This document shows, in pieces, positions 63,587-64,000 of a stretch of DNA of 64,000 bases. The notes under the pieces were generated by a model, which was not told where the DNA came from, searched no databases, and was given only the letters and a program-made list of their open reading frames with translations. The stretch comes from an uncultured Lachnospiraceae bacterium (GTDB taxonomy: Bacteria; Bacillota; Clostridia; Lachnospirales; Lachnospiraceae): the NCBI GenBank assembly GCA_910579395.1, contig CAJTUC010000008.1, positions 50,168 to 114,167 of the forward strand, in the 5' to 3' direction. Position numbers and translations under genes: made by a program. Every line of letters begins with the position of its first letter. Positions within the stretch are counted from its first letter, which is position 1.

Positions 63587-64000
63587 TTACTCCTTCTTAC
63601 ACAGCAGAAAAAAATTCAAAAAATTTAATAAAAACACTTGACAGGTACGCCGAAAAATGTTGCCCCGCAATTAATTATCTTATTGATTGCGAGGTATCCA
63701 TATGTTCAAGAAAAACAGCATCTGTAAGCTTATTAAAAATGTTAAAGACCTTATTGCTTCTGCTTCGTTTAAAGAAAAGCACTGTCTCGAAAAAACTGCC
63801 TTTACAAGAAACAGAAAGCTTTCATTCCAGGACATAATGTATTTTGTGCTGAGTATGCCGCAAAAGTCACTGACTACAGAACTGGATTTGTTTTTCGATA
63901 AAAAAAACTTTTCCATTTCCAAACAGGCTTTTTCAAAAGCGCGCTATAAAATATCACCGCTTGCTTTTGAAGATATTTTTAATTTATCGACCGACCTGTT
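63560..64000 (+). mobile_element. Left part of an insertion sequence (IS4-like), running off the right edge
   Basis: The stretch from about 63560 contains a noncoding end of some 140 bp, with a promoter-like TTGACA (about 63639-63644) and a hairpin (GCAAT at about 63667 with ATTGC at 63686), followed by a transposase gene. The left boundary is an estimate: it is where the small gene's frame stops making sense. The right inverted repeat is outside the window. Confidence 0.55.
63702..64000 (+). CDS. Transposase, IS4-like, N-terminal part only
   Basis: The first 99 residues are visible. They read FKEKHCLEKTAFTRNRKLSF, then DIMYFVLSMPQKSLTTELDL and ISKQAFSKARYKISPLAFED, a pattern typical of the N-terminal DNA-binding part of IS4-family (DDE) transposases. 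The catalytic part is outside the window. ATG 63702 has GAGGT 6 nt upstream. Codon use is more A/T-rich than in neighbouring genes, fitting a mobile element. Confidence 0.8.
   Translation, partial: MFKKNSICKLIKNVKDLIASASFKEKHCLEKTAFTRNRKLSFQDIMYFVLSMPQKSLTTELDLFFDKKNFSISKQAFSKARYKISPLAFEDIFNLSTDL

Overview
The window looks like chromosomal core DNA of an anaerobic, spore-forming Firmicute, most likely a Lachnospiraceae-type gut Clostridium. Reasons: moderate GC, strong AGGAGG-type ribosome sites, nearly all genes on one strand, sporulation genes (yqfC, yqfD, a SpoIIIE/FtsK pump), the redox repressor Rex, electron-bifurcating NfnAB, formate-tetrahydrofolate ligase, and large BspA-type surface proteins. 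No tRNA, rRNA, CRISPR array or prophage was seen.

Layout. 1-1.0 kb: small minus-strand genes of unknown function, including a Cys/Gly-rich mini-protein. 1.2-16.6 kb (accessory): an EAL c-di-GMP phosphodiesterase, a secreted repeat protein, a class B sortase, two BspA-like LRR surface proteins of 1783 and 956 aa that share an unusual sorting signal, a Uma2-type nuclease and an intracellular subtilase behind a hairpin. 16.6-18.6 kb: GntR/FCD regulator plus NADP-isocitrate dehydrogenase. 18.7-23.2 kb: ABC-F ATPase, a large membrane protein, rex. 23.4-33.5 kb: coiled-coil protein, nnr-alr-mazF, CNNM/CBS protein, yebC-metY, a membrane protein and a TepA-type ClpP-like protease. 33.7-42.9 kb: ftsK/spoIIIE, the C1-folate genes fhs-folD, a zinc-ribbon/chitobiase-like membrane protein, nfnA-nfnB. 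43-48.8 kb: membrane proteins, rlmH, a lipoprotein-like protein. 48.9-57.2 kb: pdp, yqfC-yqfD-phoH, a degenerate HD membrane protein, ybeY, a flippase. 57.2-63.4 kb: two flavoproteins and proB-DUF896-5-formyl-THF cyclo-ligase-proA. Right edge: an IS4-like transposase that appears to have cut a small gene after about 20 codons.

How genes work together: fhs, folD and the cyclo-ligase interconvert one-carbon folates; nfnAB balances ferredoxin, NADH and NADPH, while Rex senses NADH/NAD; proB and proA make the proline precursor; sortase B probably anchors the two BspA proteins; ybeY, phoH, rlmH and ABC-F serve the ribosome.

The most novel signal is a recurrent structured leader. Five intergenic sites (16619, 33538, 40556, 46142, 61057) carry one complex stem-loop followed by a second hairpin with an AGAAYG/CRTTCT stem. 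Four of the five sit directly after a sigma-A-like promoter with a 17-nt spacer. Stems are kept while sequences differ (apparent covariation), which suggests an undescribed RNA or mobile structured repeat. A second, unrelated 151-bp palindromic element follows rex.
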